The notes: generated from the sequence alone by a model not told the origin. Positions 9,224-18,658 are shown, counted from the first letter of the stretch. The stretch is DNA of 64,000 nt from Stackebrandtia endophytica (GCF_006716355.1 NZ_VFOW01000001.1:3534001-3598000), one strand, 5' to 3'. Made by a program: numbers and translations.

Positions 9224-10062
9224 CCGCCACGGCGTCCAACGAGTCCGGTTACACCCCCACATCGTCCGGGCTGTCAGCGGTGCTGGCCTCGGGCGAGCCA
9301 CCGGCCCGCCCTGGTGCCCTGGCCGCGTCGATGGCGTTCGGCTGGCGAGCCATGCTCAAGATCAAACACGTCCCCGAGCAACTGTTCGACGTGACGGCCT
9401 TCCCGATCATGATGACCCTGATGTTCACCTACCTGCTGGGTGGCGCACTGGCCGGGTCGACGGGGGACTATCTGCAGTACGTCCTGCCGGGAATCCTGGT
9501 GATGAGCGTCGTCATGACCACCATGTACACCGGTGTCGCCGTCAACACCGACATCGACAAGGGCGTCTTCGACCGGTTCCGCACCCTTCCCATCTGGCGA
9601 CCGGCACCGATGGTGGGATACCTGTTGGGGGATGCGTTCCGTTACACGATGGCGTCGGTGACCATCCTGGTCCTCGGGTTGATCATGGGCTTTCGGCCCG
9701 GCGGCGGCGTCTTGGGCGTGCTCGCCGGTGTCGGGGTGCTCGTCCTGTTCTCGTTCGCGTTCTCATGGGTGTGGACGATGTTCGGCCTGCTGTTGAGGTC
9801 GGAGAAGTCGGTCATGGGCGTCAGCATGATGGTGCTGTTCCCGGGCACCTTCCTGTCGAACATCCTGGTGCAGCCCGACACCATGCCCGGGTGGTTGCAG
9901 GGTTTCGTGCAGGTCAACCCGATCACGCACGTGGCGGCGTCGGTGCGCGGACTCATGAGCGGAAATCTGGACCCCTCCGAACTGCTGTGGACCTTCATCG
10001 CCTCGGTGGTGTTGATCCTGGTGTTCGGGACGTTGACGATGCGGTTGTACAACCGGAAGTAG
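9220..10062 (+). CDS. DrrB-type ABC-2 transporter permease
   Basis: The 280-residue membrane partner of the preceding ATPase has six predicted helices and the ABC2_membrane pattern typical of Drr[20 protein letters not shown], the [29 protein letters not shown] cytoplasmic loop and [21 protein letters not shown] are characteristic. It starts at a GTG overlapping the upstream stop by four bases. The first 35 residues are a hydrophilic cytoplasmic leader. Together the pair should export a hydrophobic molecule, with resistance as the inferred role. Confidence 0.9.
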   Translation: MTATASNESGYTPTSSGLSAVLASGEPPARPGALAASMAFGWRAMLKIKHVPEQLFDVTAFPIMMTLMFTYLLGGALAGSTGDYLQYVLPGILVMSVVMTTMYTGVAVNTDIDKGVFDRFRTLPIWRPAPMVGYLLGDAFRYTMASVTILVLGLIMGFRPGGGVLGVLAGVGVLVLFSFAFSWVWTMFGLLLRSEKSVMGVSMMVLFPGTFLSNILVQPDTMPGWLQGFVQVNPITHVAASVRGLMSGNLDPSELLWTFIASVVLILVFGTLTMRLYNRK

Positions 10063-10092
10063 CGAGGCGGAGGGCGGCTGGGTTTCGCCGAC

Positions 10093-10647
10093 TCAGCCGC
10101 CGGCCCGCTCGGCGGCCAGCCGAGCCTCCCGCACGGCGGGGATGTCCAAGCCGTAGCAGCGGTCCTTGAGGAAGGTGATCTCGCGCCGATAGTTGCGGAG
10201 CAGCACCTGGATCGCGGCCTCGGTCTCGGCGACGAACTCGTCCTCGGTGAGGTAGGCGATCGTGCCGTCGGCGATGCGGCACTCCCAGTTGCGCATCCCG
10301 GTCGACCTGATCCGCACCAGACCGCTACTGGTCGCGCCGACCACGACCAACCGTGCAACGCCCTCCAGATAGCGGCGCTGCGCTTCGCTGCGGGCGTCGT
10401 CCGGATTGATTACGGATGTGAGTTCCACCTCGTCCATGATCTGACGGTGGCCTCGGCGATAGCCGGTGGCCATCAGAGTGAGCAACCTGCTCAGCTGATG
10501 AGCCAACCGGGGGTCGTCGTAGTCGCGGTAGGTGTCGGGTCGGAACTGGATACGGACGTCACGCCCGTTGAGTTTTCCCTGGATGTTGGCGTCTGGAGAG
10601 GTGACCCGAATGGTCAGCGCGGTAAGGCGGTCGGCGACGATTCCCAC
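10093..10647 (-). CDS. Hypothetical, YbaB-like protein of ESX-type neighbourhood
   Basis: The 184-residue protein starts at a GTG with TACCAT six bases upstream, a leaderless arrangement. The N-terminus IRVTSPDANIQGKLNGRDVRIQFRPDTYRDYDDPRLAHQLSRLL resembles the YbaB-like beta-then-helix proteins often encoded beside WXG100/ESX-type genes in actinomycetes. The similarity is to the pattern rather than to a firm family match. The rest is helical and charged. It is divergent from the helical protein gene at 10764, supporting a shared module. A membrane or secretion signal is absent. Confidence 0.55.
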   Translation of the reverse strand: MGIVADRLTALTIRVTSPDANIQGKLNGRDVRIQFRPDTYRDYDDPRLAHQLSRLLTLMATGYRRGHRQIMDEVELTSVINPDDARSEAQRRYLEGVARLVVVGATSSGLVRIRSTGMRNWECRIADGTIAYLTEDEFVAETEAAIQVLLRNYRREITFLKDRCYGLDIPAVREARLAAERAGG

Positions 10648-10763
10648 GCCCCGATGGTAACCGAGCGTGCAAACCGGTCGAACCGAGAAGGTTGCCCTGT
10701 CTGGTTAGGATGTTTCGGCCGCGAAGACCCGGTCGTGGTGACCGTTGCGAGGAGGAGAATCAC

Positions 10764-11195
10764 ATGGCCGACAAGGTCAGTTTCGACGATGTATGGGAGC
10801 TCTGGCGTGCCGGGGCGATTCACATGCAGAACCTGGCCAGCCAGTACGGTGAGGCCGCGATCGCGTTGCACCGCACCGCCCTGTCACAGGACCAGGCTTT
10901 CCAGGGATGCACGACCAACCTGCCCACCGCATTCGCCAACCTGCGGAACGCGGTGCAGGATCAGATCTTCGTGGTCAGCCAGAACAACCTGATCAAATCG
11001 GGTGAGGCGTTGGCGGACATCGCGACCCGGTTCGCCGAGCGCGATGACCTCAATGGTCGATTGATCGACAAGATCGAGGGATTGGACGAACCCGGCACCG
11101 ACCCGGACAGTCGACCGCCTTCGTACGTCCCCGAGGCGCCGTCGTCGGATGACCCCCACCCTGAAGAACAGCCCCAGCCGGCCGGCGGTATCTGA
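10764..11195 (+). CDS. WXG100-like small helical protein (putative)
   Basis: The 143-residue product begins MADKVSFDDVWELWRAGAIHMQNLASQY, preceded by GAGGAGGAGA (RBS). Residues 1-100 are predicted to be two long amphipathic helices, like WXG100/ESX-secreted substrates, though a strict W-x-G turn is missing. The last 40 residues are Pro/Asp/Glu-rich and disordered. It precedes another larger helical protein in the same orientation, so both may be exported partners. Assignment to ESX secretion is inference; no EccC-type ATPase is in the window. Confidence 0.6.
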   Translation: MADKVSFDDVWELWRAGAIHMQNLASQYGEAAIALHRTALSQDQAFQGCTTNLPTAFANLRNAVQDQIFVVSQNNLIKSGEALADIATRFAERDDLNGRLIDKIEGLDEPGTDPDSRPPSYVPEAPSSDDPHPEEQPQPAGGI

Positions 11196-11293
11196 CCGGT
11201 AACCATCCATCCTCCTCCGGTGACGACGACGTGGTGCGTCCGAGAGCGAACCGGATCATTCCGACCTGATCTCTTGTAGAAAGTGCCCCAGCA

Positions 11294-12304
11294 GTGAACG
11301 ACATCGTGAACATCAGCGGCGACCACGCGGAGAAGGTCGACGCGATCACCTACTACAACGACGGTGAGATCGAGGCGTCCATCCAGGCGCTCGTCAAGGC
11401 CGCTGAGAAGGCTCGCAAGGACGAGGGGCCCGGTGACGAGTGGGAAACCGGCAACGGCCAGTCGCTCAAGGATTGGGTCGACAGCGTAGACGGCAGTTAC
11501 GACTGGATTCCCGAGCGGTTCGAGCGTTTCTACGAGCGGTGGGCGGCGTTCCCCCGTGGCATGGCGATGAACCTCGACGACGCCAAGGAGCCGCTGCAGT
11601 CGGGTCCGATGGCCGATCTCAACCCGGTCGACACCGCGGTGGCCCGCTGGGCGGGTGACGCGCAGACGGCCTTCTACGAGAACTTCCTGTCGCCGTTTCC
11701 CGGTGCGGTGACCAACCATCAGGGCCTTCTGGTGGAGCTACAGGCGGGGTTGTACGCCTATGAGGCCGTGGTCAGGTCGATGCGGGCCGCGGCGAAGAAG
11801 ATCGCCGATGAGACCACCAAGGTCTTGGAGGGTATGAACTCCGGGCTCTTCGGTTCCTCCGACGAAGAGGCCAAGTTCGCGTTGGCGGTGGTCGCGGCGG
11901 CGGCGGGTGTCATCGGCGCGGCGGTCACCGGTGGCGGCTCGCTGGGTATCACCTTCGCGATCATCGCCGGTGGCGGCAGCGTGGCGACCTACGGCATCGA
12001 CTGGGCCAACGCCAGTGACGAGAAGACCGACCACAACATCTCGGGCGGTACCGTTGCCGACATCCTGGAGAGCATGCAGACGGCCCTCAACAAGGTGTGG
12101 GAGGACGTCGAGAAGACCGAGAAGGGTATCGCCGCGCTACTTGAGGCGACGCTCGACGAGGTCAACGGCCATCTGGAGAGCAGCAGCGCGAGGAACAAGC
12201 GAACCCTGTTGCCGCACGAACCCGATGACAGTGTCCCCGACCTGACCGACGGCGACGACATCTCGATCGACCCCGAGGATGGCGACTTCCGGGAACGCGA
12301 CTGA
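11294..12304 (+). CDS. Large helical protein with hydrophobic hairpin, ESX/LXG-like (putative)
   Basis: The 336-residue protein is helical for about 190 residues (WAGDAQTAFYENFLSPFPGAVTNHQ resembles the W-x-G-type helical hairpin of ESX substrates). It then has a glycine-rich hydrophobic hairpin at about residues 197-235 (VVAAAAGVIGAAVTGGGSLGITFAIIAGGG), followed by another amphipathic helix and an acidic tail. This architecture is seen in ESX/WXG substrates of Micromonospora-like bacteria. There is no toxin domain that I can identify. The start is a GTG with a weak RBS. It lies 98 bases after the smaller helical gene. Confidence 0.6.
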   Translation: MNDIVNISGDHAEKVDAITYYNDGEIEASIQALVKAAEKARKDEGPGDEWETGNGQSLKDWVDSVDGSYDWIPERFERFYERWAAFPRGMAMNLDDAKEPLQSGPMADLNPVDTAVARWAGDAQTAFYENFLSPFPGAVTNHQGLLVELQAGLYAYEAVVRSMRAAAKKIADETTKVLEGMNSGLFGSSDEEAKFALAVVAAAAGVIGAAVTGGGSLGITFAIIAGGGSVATYGIDWANASDEKTDHNISGGTVADILESMQTALNKVWEDVEKTEKGIAALLEATLDEVNGHLESSSARNKRTLLPHEPDDSVPDLTDGDDISIDPEDGDFRERD

Positions 12305-12342
12305 TCCGCGATCATGGTGGGTGACCGCCACGAGGAGTGTGA

Positions 12343-13158
12343 ATGTTCAAGCGAACCGCCGCCGTCGCCGGGATCACGGCCGCCCTGATGCTGTCGGGCT
12401 GTACCGGGGACGGTGACGATCCGACCGATCCGGGTTCGTCGGCCGCGCCCGCCGAGCTGGAGATCCACCCGGAGGCGGCCGAGTACTTGACGGTCACCGA
12501 ATCCGGTTTCACGGTCGCACCCGGTGAGGACGGTGAGTTCACCGTCTCCTACGCCATCGTGTTGGAGAACGCGAACCCCGACTACGCCGCCTACCGGGTC
12601 GGGGTCGACGTCGGATGGCTGGACGCGGCCGGTGAGCCGATCGAGGTGTTGCCCCCCGAGGGCGGTCCGGTTCGCGAACACGCGGTCATGTGGGTCGCCC
12701 CGGGCGCGGTCTGGGTCCTGGCCGACGTGGTCTCGGTGGCCGACGAGCCGACGGAGTTCGCGTTGGGGTTCAGCGAGGAGGATTCGTTCAACCGATGGCT
12801 GGCCGTCGACCGGTTGAACGAGGTCGGTGAACTCACCGTGACCGATGCCGACGTGTTCGAGCCCGGTGACCGGGACGCGGCCAGTTGGTGGCAGGCCGAA
12901 CTGACCGTCGACTCCGGTTTCGGGGAGTCGCTGAACGGCGTCAACCTCGCGATGGTTCTGCGCGACGCCGACGGAGCCATCGTCGGCGGCAACCGGACCT
13001 ACGGCGCGGAGCAGCCGACGATCAACTACGGCGAGAACCTGGTGTCGCTCACCACGCCGGAGGACCTGATCCCGGAGACCGCCGATCTACAGCAGAGCCA
13101 GTACTACGCCCAGCTGACCTGGAACACCGTCTGGGAACCCGTCGTCAAGTCCGACTGA
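12343..13158 (+). CDS. Lipoprotein of unknown function
   Basis: The 271-residue protein carries a type II signal peptide with lipobox LSGC at about residues 17-20, so it should be lipid-anchored on the outer face of the membrane. After an acidic linker, the body is beta-rich (VAPGEDGEFTVSYAIVLENANPDYAAYRVGVDVGWLDAAG) and looks like two Ig-like FxLYD-type domains. No catalytic motif is seen. GAGGAG precedes the ATG. It starts 38 bases after the helical ESX-like protein gene and could be part of that operon. Confidence 0.75.
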   Translation: MFKRTAAVAGITAALMLSGCTGDGDDPTDPGSSAAPAELEIHPEAAEYLTVTESGFTVAPGEDGEFTVSYAIVLENANPDYAAYRVGVDVGWLDAAGEPIEVLPPEGGPVREHAVMWVAPGAVWVLADVVSVADEPTEFALGFSEEDSFNRWLAVDRLNEVGELTVTDADVFEPGDRDAASWWQAELTVDSGFGESLNGVNLAMVLRDADGAIVGGNRTYGAEQPTINYGENLVSLTTPEDLIPETADLQQSQYYAQLTWNTVWEPVVKSD

Positions 13159-13272
13159 CTCGGCGCCCGCCTCCGGTTCCGCCTCCATCGAAGCAGCCCT
13201 TCTGTGTGATTCGGCTGCTCACCGTGGCCATTGTGGTTATGGTGCGTACCGGGGGAATAGGGGGTACGGGGC

Positions 13273-13980
13273 ATGGACCTCGCCGAGGGTTTGAAAATCG
13301 ACTGGGCAAACATGCCCACGTATAACACGATCATGGCGGTCGCGGCCGGTGCCGGTCTGCTCCTGGTCGTGGCGTTGATGCGGCGGGTGTTGTCGGGCGC
13401 GGGGGAGTTGGAACCGTCCGGTTACGCGCTCGCGTTCGGTGTGCTGGGGACGATTCTGACGCTGACCGGTCTGCACATGACGTTGACCTGGCCGCTGGCT
13501 CCGGGCGGGTTCCCGTTCGACAACATCATCTTCGGTGAGCCGGCCCTGGCGTTCGGCGTGCTGATGCTGGCGGCGGCGTTGTTCCTGTGGCGACGTGGCG
13601 AGGCGTTGGCGGCCGGACCGGACCGCGAGGTCGTCCTGGCCCGGGTCGCCGGCCCGGTCTCGGTCTTCGTGGTCGGCATGGGCCTCGGTTGTTTCGGCAT
13701 CGCGGTCGCGGGCGTGAAGTATCAGCTGTTCGCCGCACCTCCGGAGGAACCGATCTCGGGTGCCTTCGCCGATTACCCGTTGATCGAGGCCATCTTCATC
13801 TCCGGCTTGTACGCGCTGGTCGGTCTCGGCGCGGTGTTGGGACCGTGGGCGCTACGCAACCGCAGCCGCGGGTTGTTCACGATCACCGGAATCGTCTGGG
13901 GCCTGGCGGGTATCGCGTTCCTGTTGTTCGGCGCGTTGAACTTCTTCACCCACATCGGATTGATCGTCAACACGATGTGA
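13273..13980 (+). CDS. DUF981 family membrane protein
   Basis: The 235-residue protein has about seven transmembrane segments and matches the DUF981 pattern: an N-terminal MPTYNTIM, HMTLTWPLAPG in the second helix region, and the C-terminal FGALNFFTHIGLIVN. The function of DUF981 is unknown. A GGGG-rich RBS precedes the ATG at 13273. The gene appears monocistronic; a perfect inverted repeat follows it at 14005-14032. Confidence 0.82.
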   Translation: MDLAEGLKIDWANMPTYNTIMAVAAGAGLLLVVALMRRVLSGAGELEPSGYALAFGVLGTILTLTGLHMTLTWPLAPGGFPFDNIIFGEPALAFGVLMLAAALFLWRRGEALAAGPDREVVLARVAGPVSVFVVGMGLGCFGIAVAGVKYQLFAAPPEEPISGAFADYPLIEAIFISGLYALVGLGAVLGPWALRNRSRGLFTITGIVWGLAGIAFLLFGALNFFTHIGLIVNTM

Positions 13981-14004
13981 TCCCTCACGGTGCACCCGCG
14001 TGGG

Positions 14005-14032
14005 TCCCGGTACGTCATCTGACGTACCGGGA
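14005..14032. terminator. Perfect 13-bp inverted repeat, terminator or operator
   Basis: TCCCGGTACGTCA and its exact complement TGACGTACCGGGA are separated by two bases. It lies 25 bases after the DUF981 stop and about 100 bases before the next start codon. The two-base loop is short for a hairpin, so a protein-binding operator for the downstream membrane protein/two-component operon is an alternative. Confidence 0.55.
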
Positions 14033-14135
14033 TCGCGTCGTGATACCGATGCCGCCGGGCGTTGTCACCTCGTAGTTTCGATACCCGGTGAGCCGGAGTC
14101 GCCGGTCCCCGCCGCGACCTGAAGGAGTGAACCCC

Positions 14136-14585
14136 TTGGATACCAAGACCAAGCGCCGACTCGGACTGTCGTTTCCCGCGATCCTGGGATTGGCGCTGCT
14201 GGGTGCGCCCCGTGTGGTTGCGCACGACCTGGAGCTGGTGTCACCGGCCGTCAACTCGATCCTGGTGTTCGCTCCGTTGATCATCTGGGTGATCGTGGCG
14301 CTGTGGGCCAGGGTCGCGAATCCCTTCCTCACCCTCCTGGTCGTGGGGGTCTGTTATGGAGTGATCCTGGCGGCCGTCCACCAGGTTCTGTGGGGCGCGG
14401 CCTTCGACGAGGCCCCGACCCTGGGCGGCAACCTCGAAGGGGCGTTGTCTCCGGGAGCCGAGTCGGCGTTGATCCGCGTCTTCTCGGTCGGCAGCAGTCT
14501 GATCACCGGAGCCCTGGTGGGTGCCGCGACCGGAGCGGTCGCCTGGGTCTTGGCCAAACTCACCGGACGCAGCTCGGGCCGGTGA
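14136..14585 (+). CDS. Small integral membrane protein coupled to sensor kinase
   Basis: The product of about 149 residues has four hydrophobic segments (FPAILGLALLGAPRVVA, SILVFAPLIIWVIVALWA, FLTLLVVGVCYGVILAAV, LITGALVGAATGAVAWVLA). I recognise no family. AAGGAG at 14122-14127 points to the TTG at 14136 as start; the GTG at 14127 overlaps the RBS. The stop overlaps the histidine kinase start by four bases (GTGA), so it may be an accessory or signal-input protein of that kinase. Confidence 0.7.
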   Translation: MDTKTKRRLGLSFPAILGLALLGAPRVVAHDLELVSPAVNSILVFAPLIIWVIVALWARVANPFLTLLVVGVCYGVILAAVHQVLWGAAFDEAPTLGGNLEGALSPGAESALIRVFSVGSSLITGALVGAATGAVAWVLAKLTGRSSGR

Positions 14586-15757
14586 GTCCCGTCGATCGGT
14601 CGTCGCGGTCCGCCGGTGGTTCCGAATCGGCGACGCTGCGGGCCTGGCTCGTCGACGGATGTCTGGCGGCGCTGGTCCTGTTGGGCGTGTCGGCGGCCAT
14701 CGTCGCGGACGTGAACGACGACTCGGCGGGGCCGTCGATGGCCGCGTACGCCTTCGCGGCCCTGATGGCGGTACTGGTTTTCGCCCGGCGCCGTTATCCG
14801 GTGGCGATGCTGTTGGTGTCGGCGGCGGTACTGCTGGTCTATTACACACAGGACTATCCGGCGATCGGGTTGGCCGTGCCGATGGCGATCGCGCTCTACT
14901 CGGCGGCCGAGCGGGGTCGACTGTGGATCGCGGTCGTGGTGTCGGCATCACTGCTGGTGATCTCCACGGTGTTTCGCATCGCCGAGGGCGACGACATCGC
15001 CTACCTGTTGGGCGTCGAACTGTCCGGCACGGCGGGCCTGATGACCGCGGTGATCGCATTGGGCGACAGCGTGAGGTCACGACGCGGCTGGCGGGCCGAA
15101 CTGGCCAACCAGGCTCGAATCGCCGAGTTGGAGCGGGAGCGGGAGACCGATCGCCGCATCGAACAGGAACGACTGCGGATCGCCCGTGACCTGCACGATC
15201 TGTTGGGGCACACCATGTCGATCATCTCGTTGCACACCGATGTGGCCAGGGAGTCGTTGCGTGACGACCCGGTCGCCGCCGAACGGTCGCTGATCGCCGC
15301 GCGCACCGCCACCGATGAGGTCGTCACCGAGTTGCGGGCGACACTGCGCGCTCTGCGATCCCCCGAGGACAGTCCGCTGCCCGGGTTGGATCGGCTGGAC
15401 AATCTGGTCGAGACCGCCCGTTCCGCCGGATTGGTCGTGCACGTGTCCCGAGAGGGTGAACCGGTGCCGTTGCCGGCGGTGGCCGACGCGGCGGCCTATC
15501 GCGTGGTGCAGGAGGCGATCAGCAACGTGTTGCGCCACGCGTTCGCCGAGACCGTGGACATCGCGCTGGAGTATCACCGCGGTCAGGTGTGCATCCGGGT
15601 GCGTGATGACGGTATCGGCAGCGACTCCGAACCCACCACCGGTTGGGGAATCGTCGGAATGCGGGAGCGGTTGGCCCTGTTGGGCGGGCGATTGCGCACC
15701 GAATCCGATCACGGTTTCACCGTCGAGGCGTGGATTCCGTTGGATGAGACGTCCTGA
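14582..15757 (+). CDS. NarL-type sensor histidine kinase (HisKA_3)
   Basis: The 391-residue membrane kinase has five or six N-terminal helices (about residues 20-160), a coiled-coil linker and a HisKA_3 dimerisation domain with the phospho-acceptor His in RIARDLHDLLGHTMSIISLH. A HATPase_c domain follows, with the N-box VVQEAISNVLRHA and the G-boxes VRDDGIG and GWGIVGMRERL. The start is a GTG overlapping the upstream membrane protein stop. The response regulator gene begins 41 bases downstream and is the likely phosphotransfer partner. The signal sensed is unknown. Confidence 0.92.
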   Translation: MSPVDRSSRSAGGSESATLRAWLVDGCLAALVLLGVSAAIVADVNDDSAGPSMAAYAFAALMAVLVFARRRYPVAMLLVSAAVLLVYYTQDYPAIGLAVPMAIALYSAAERGRLWIAVVVSASLLVISTVFRIAEGDDIAYLLGVELSGTAGLMTAVIALGDSVRSRRGWRAELANQARIAELERERETDRRIEQERLRIARDLHDLLGHTMSIISLHTDVARESLRDDPVAAERSLIAARTATDEVVTELRATLRALRSPEDSPLPGLDRLDNLVETARSAGLVVHVSREGEPVPLPAVADAAAYRVVQEAISNVLRHAFAETVDIALEYHRGQVCIRVRDDGIGSDSEPTTGWGIVGMRERLALLGGRLRTESDHGFTVEAWIPLDETS

Positions 15758-15798
15758 GTGTCCGGTCGAGGTGCGAGTGTCGATATGGGAGTGTCGAG

Positions 15799-16458
15799 AT
15801 GTTGACGGTGGTGTTGGTCGATGACCAGGCACTGGTCCGCGCGGGAGTGCGCGCCCTGTTGGAACGCGCCCCCGACATCAGCGTGGTGGGTGAGGCCGCC
15901 GGTGGTGACGAGGGCGTCGATCTGGTGCGGCGGCTGCGACCGGACGTGGTGTTCATGGACATACGCATGCCCGGCACCGACGGCATAGCCGCGACCCGGT
16001 CCATTCTGGCCGACCCCGGGCTGCGCGATGTGAACGTGATCGTGTTGACCACATTCGACACCGATCGACACATCATCGACGCGATCCGAGCCGGTGCGGC
16101 GGGATTCCTGTTGAAGAACGCCGGACCGGATGAGATGCGCGAGGCCGTCAGGATCGTCGCCAAGGGGGACGCGCTGTTGTCCCCGGCGGTCACCCGCCGG
16201 GTGATGAACGCGGCGGCGGTCAGTCCGAGTTCACTGTCGACCGACCGCCTCGCCGGTCTGACCGAGCGGGAGCGCGAAGTACTGATCGAAGTCGGCGCCG
16301 GGCACAACAACGACGAGATCGGACGACGGCTGCACATGAGTCCGGCCACGGCCAGGACCCACGTCGGGAGGTTGTTGACCAAGCTCGGCGCCCGTGACCG
16401 GTCGCAACTGGTGATCGTGGCCTACGAGACCGGGTTGGTGAGACCGGGCGAGTGCTAG
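15799..16458 (+). CDS. NarL/LuxR-family response regulator
   Basis: The 219-residue DNA-binding regulator has a receiver domain (residues 1-120) with acidic pocket residues in VVLVDDQ, the phosphorylatable Asp in DVVFMDIRMPG, a conserved Thr in VIVLTTF and a Lys in GFLLKNA. A C-terminal LuxR-type helix-turn-helix (LTEREREVLIEVGAGHNNDEIGRRLHMSPATARTHVGRLLTKL) follows. A GGGAG RBS precedes the ATG. It forms a two-component system with the kinase immediately upstream. Confidence 0.93.
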   Translation: MLTVVLVDDQALVRAGVRALLERAPDISVVGEAAGGDEGVDLVRRLRPDVVFMDIRMPGTDGIAATRSILADPGLRDVNVIVLTTFDTDRHIIDAIRAGAAGFLLKNAGPDEMREAVRIVAKGDALLSPAVTRRVMNAAAVSPSSLSTDRLAGLTEREREVLIEVGAGHNNDEIGRRLHMSPATARTHVGRLLTKLGARDRSQLVIVAYETGLVRPGEC

Positions 16459-16717
16459 CGGTCGTCTTGGCGCTCGATCGTTGTGAGCCCCAACCCAGGC
16501 GAGTGCATTCGCAGCGGCGGAGGCGTCCGGCGCTTTTTGGGGGAAGCACTGTGTGCCGGGAACCGACAACGCCGCGAGGCGCCCGTCAGGGCAGGTGCGC
16601 ACCGATCGGCAGGCCCTCTTGTGATTGACGGGGCCGCTGACGGCGGGAGTAACCGATGAGGTGGCAGTTATGGCGGTTGTGGCCGGATCGGGTGACGACA
16701 CTTCATACCATCGGGGA

Positions 16718-17236
16718 ATGCCCTGGATCCGTCACGCGACGATCGCACTGGTGATCGCCATCGGAACGCTCGGTGCCGGTGCCTGCGGGCCCACCGACCG
16801 GTACGAGCGAGCGGAGGCACGCGCGGTCGACGAGGTCGGTGCCGAGTTCGGCGCCGAGGTCGACCAGTTGATCGAGACGCTCGGTGTCACCGTCGAGTCG
16901 ATGTCGATGCGTGCCAACCGTTGCGACGCCGAGGAGGGGGCCGGGGACGACATCTTCCACATCTGGATCGGGATGCGTGCCCGCCACGATGATCGCGATG
17001 TCGACGTGGCGATCGAACAGCAGCACTCCCGGTGGATGACGGCTGGGTGGCCGATCACCCGGTTCCGGGAGGTCGAGGGTGGCGGCTTCAATCTCGCCGC
17101 GACCGATCCGAAGACGGGGGCGGCGTACGCGTTGGACTCCGGGTTCGACGAGGATCCCGACTCCTATGTGGTCGGCACCTTCACCACGGTGTGTTTCCGT
17201 GACCCCTCGGGCGCGGTGACGTTCGGTCCACTGTAG
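16718..17236 (+). CDS. Small lipoprotein of unknown function
   Basis: The 172-residue protein has a signal peptide ending in lipobox GAGACG (Cys near residue 20), so it is probably anchored to the membrane exterior. The mature part has a helical stretch followed by a mixed alpha/beta region with TTVCFRDPSGAVTFGPL at the end. I recognise no family. TACCAT at 16706-16711 lies six bases before the ATG, suggesting a leaderless transcript. It is convergent with the anti-sigma factor gene. Confidence 0.72.
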   Translation: MPWIRHATIALVIAIGTLGAGACGPTDRYERAEARAVDEVGAEFGAEVDQLIETLGVTVESMSMRANRCDAEEGAGDDIFHIWIGMRARHDDRDVDVAIEQQHSRWMTAGWPITRFREVEGGGFNLAATDPKTGAAYALDSGFDEDPDSYVVGTFTTVCFRDPSGAVTFGPL

Positions 17237-17249
17237 CGGGCCGTCGAAC

Positions 17250-17930
17250 CTACCGCCGCCACCACAGTACGGTCTGTCCGTCCAGGTTCTGGATTTCCAA
17301 CCGCGCGATGTCGTCGGGCTGCCACCGGGTGAACAGCGTGACCTGACGGGACTCGCCCTTTTCGCTCTGCCAGCTTCCGGCGACCTCGCTGTCCCCGGTC
17401 GAGCTGGTCACCACCAGTCGGTAGGGACGCGAACCGTAGTTGTCGGTCAGGTTGTAGGAGCAGTCGACGGTGATCCGGGTGCCCTCCGGCATGGCGATCA
17501 ATTCCGCCTGACCCCAGATGTCGATCCCGTCCACCGACTGGAACTCGGCGGCCAGTGCCACCGGGGCCGTCAGCGTCGCCTCGGGGGTTCGCAGCGACTC
17601 GGTGACCGTCACAGCTCCCACCGCGGCCACGATGGCGGCGGCAGTGGTGATCAGCGCCGATCGTACGCGACGGCGGCGGCGGTCGGAGGCATTGCGCTGC
17701 AACACGTTCACGAGTATCTCGGGTGGAGCCGATGCGGGCTCGACGCCTGAGTCGGTGGCCGGATCGGGGCCCGGAACGTGTGCCAGTATCCCCGGCAGGC
17801 CCGCGAAGTCCCGCACCTCCTGCGAACAATGTGGACATTTCGGGTGGTGTTCTTCGAACCGTGCCCGATCCGCCGGGTCCAGGGCCCCCAGCACGTAGGC
17901 GGCCGCGTCGAAGCGAAACTCGCAGCTCAT
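17250..17930 (-). CDS. Zinc-finger anti-sigma factor
   Basis: The 226-residue membrane protein should hold the adjacent ECF sigma factor inactive. The N-terminal ZAS-type zinc domain (about residues 1-45) contains the H-x3-C-x2-C motif in HHPKCPHC. A basic stretch RRRRRVR precedes a single membrane helix at about residues 91-112. The extracytoplasmic C-terminal part (residues 115-226) is beta-rich and resembles the sensory domains of RskA-type anti-sigma factors. The gene starts four bases inside the end of the sigma gene, the usual co-translated arrangement. Confidence 0.88.
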   Translation of the reverse strand: MSCEFRFDAAAYVLGALDPADRARFEEHHPKCPHCSQEVRDFAGLPGILAHVPGPDPATDSGVEPASAPPEILVNVLQRNASDRRRRRVRSALITTAAAIVAAVGAVTVTESLRTPEATLTAPVALAAEFQSVDGIDIWGQAELIAMPEGTRITVDCSYNLTDNYGSRPYRLVVTSSTGDSEVAGSWQSEKGESRQVTLFTRWQPDDIARLEIQNLDGQTVLWWRR

Positions 17931-18484
17931 CGGTTCTCCTCGGTGATCACGCCGGCTTCCTCCAGCGCCAGTTTGAGTGCGCGAAGCGCGTAGTACAGCC
18001 GGGATTTCACGGTGCCGGGTGGGATGCCGATGCGTTCGGCGGCCTCGTTGACGCTACGGCCCCCGTAGAAACACTCGACCAATACCTGCCGATGGGCCGG
18101 GGTCAGCTTGCGCAGCGCCTCGGTGACGACCAGGCCCTGTATCGCGGTGTCGACGTGATCGGCGACCTGGCGTTCCGGAACCTGGTCGGTGACGACCTCA
18201 GGCCGCACCTGCCGGGCTCGCCATTCGTCGATCACCCTGGTGCGCAGGGTGGTGAACAACCACCGCCGGGCATGGTCGCCGGAGGTCCCCAACACCCGGG
18301 GGTGCCGCCACGCCCGCAGCAGCGTCTCCTGCACCGCGTCCTGTGCGCGAGCCTCATCGCCCCTGGTCAACCGCAGTGCGTACCGCCACAACGCGGCGGC
18401 GTGATCCTGGTGAAGAACCCGCAACGCGTATTCTTCGGGCGGTATCGCGCCGGGTGACCAAGCCCTCCCGGCCCCGTTGTCCAT
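17927..18484 (-). CDS. ECF RNA polymerase sigma factor
   Basis: The 185-residue sigma factor contains region 2 (LWRYALRLTRGDEARAQDAVQETLLRAWRHP) and region 4 (LRKLTPAHRQVLVECFYGGRSVNEAAERIGIPPGTVKSRLYYALRALK), with the linker expected for group 4 sigma factors. It resembles SigL/SigK-like actinobacterial sigmas that pair with membrane anti-sigma factors. It overlaps its anti-sigma gene by four bases. A Rieske lipoprotein gene is transcribed divergently from the same intergenic region and is a candidate target. Confidence 0.9.
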   Translation of the reverse strand: MDNGAGRAWSPGAIPPEEYALRVLHQDHAAALWRYALRLTRGDEARAQDAVQETLLRAWRHPRVLGTSGDHARRWLFTTLRTRVIDEWRARQVRPEVVTDQVPERQVADHVDTAIQGLVVTEALRKLTPAHRQVLVECFYGGRSVNEAAERIGIPPGTVKSRLYYALRALKLALEEAGVITEENR

Positions 18485-18658
18485 CGCATCATCCTCACCT
18501 ATTCACCGACTACTACGTCGGTGGTGGGGAAACGGTTCAGCCGCGTCGCTGAATTATCGACGGTGTTCGGATTGAACCGGGGAGCGGACTCGACCGTAGT
18601 GGTGGACGGCGGTGGCCGACCGGCCGTCGCGATGACAGTTGGCGAAGACAACGCGAAG

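Noticed and set aside
6938-9301. Very long minus-strand open frame (787 codons) opposite the EamA and DrrA genes
   Set aside because: Arg/Gly/His-rich translation and poor codon bias; it is the high-GC shadow of well-supported genes.
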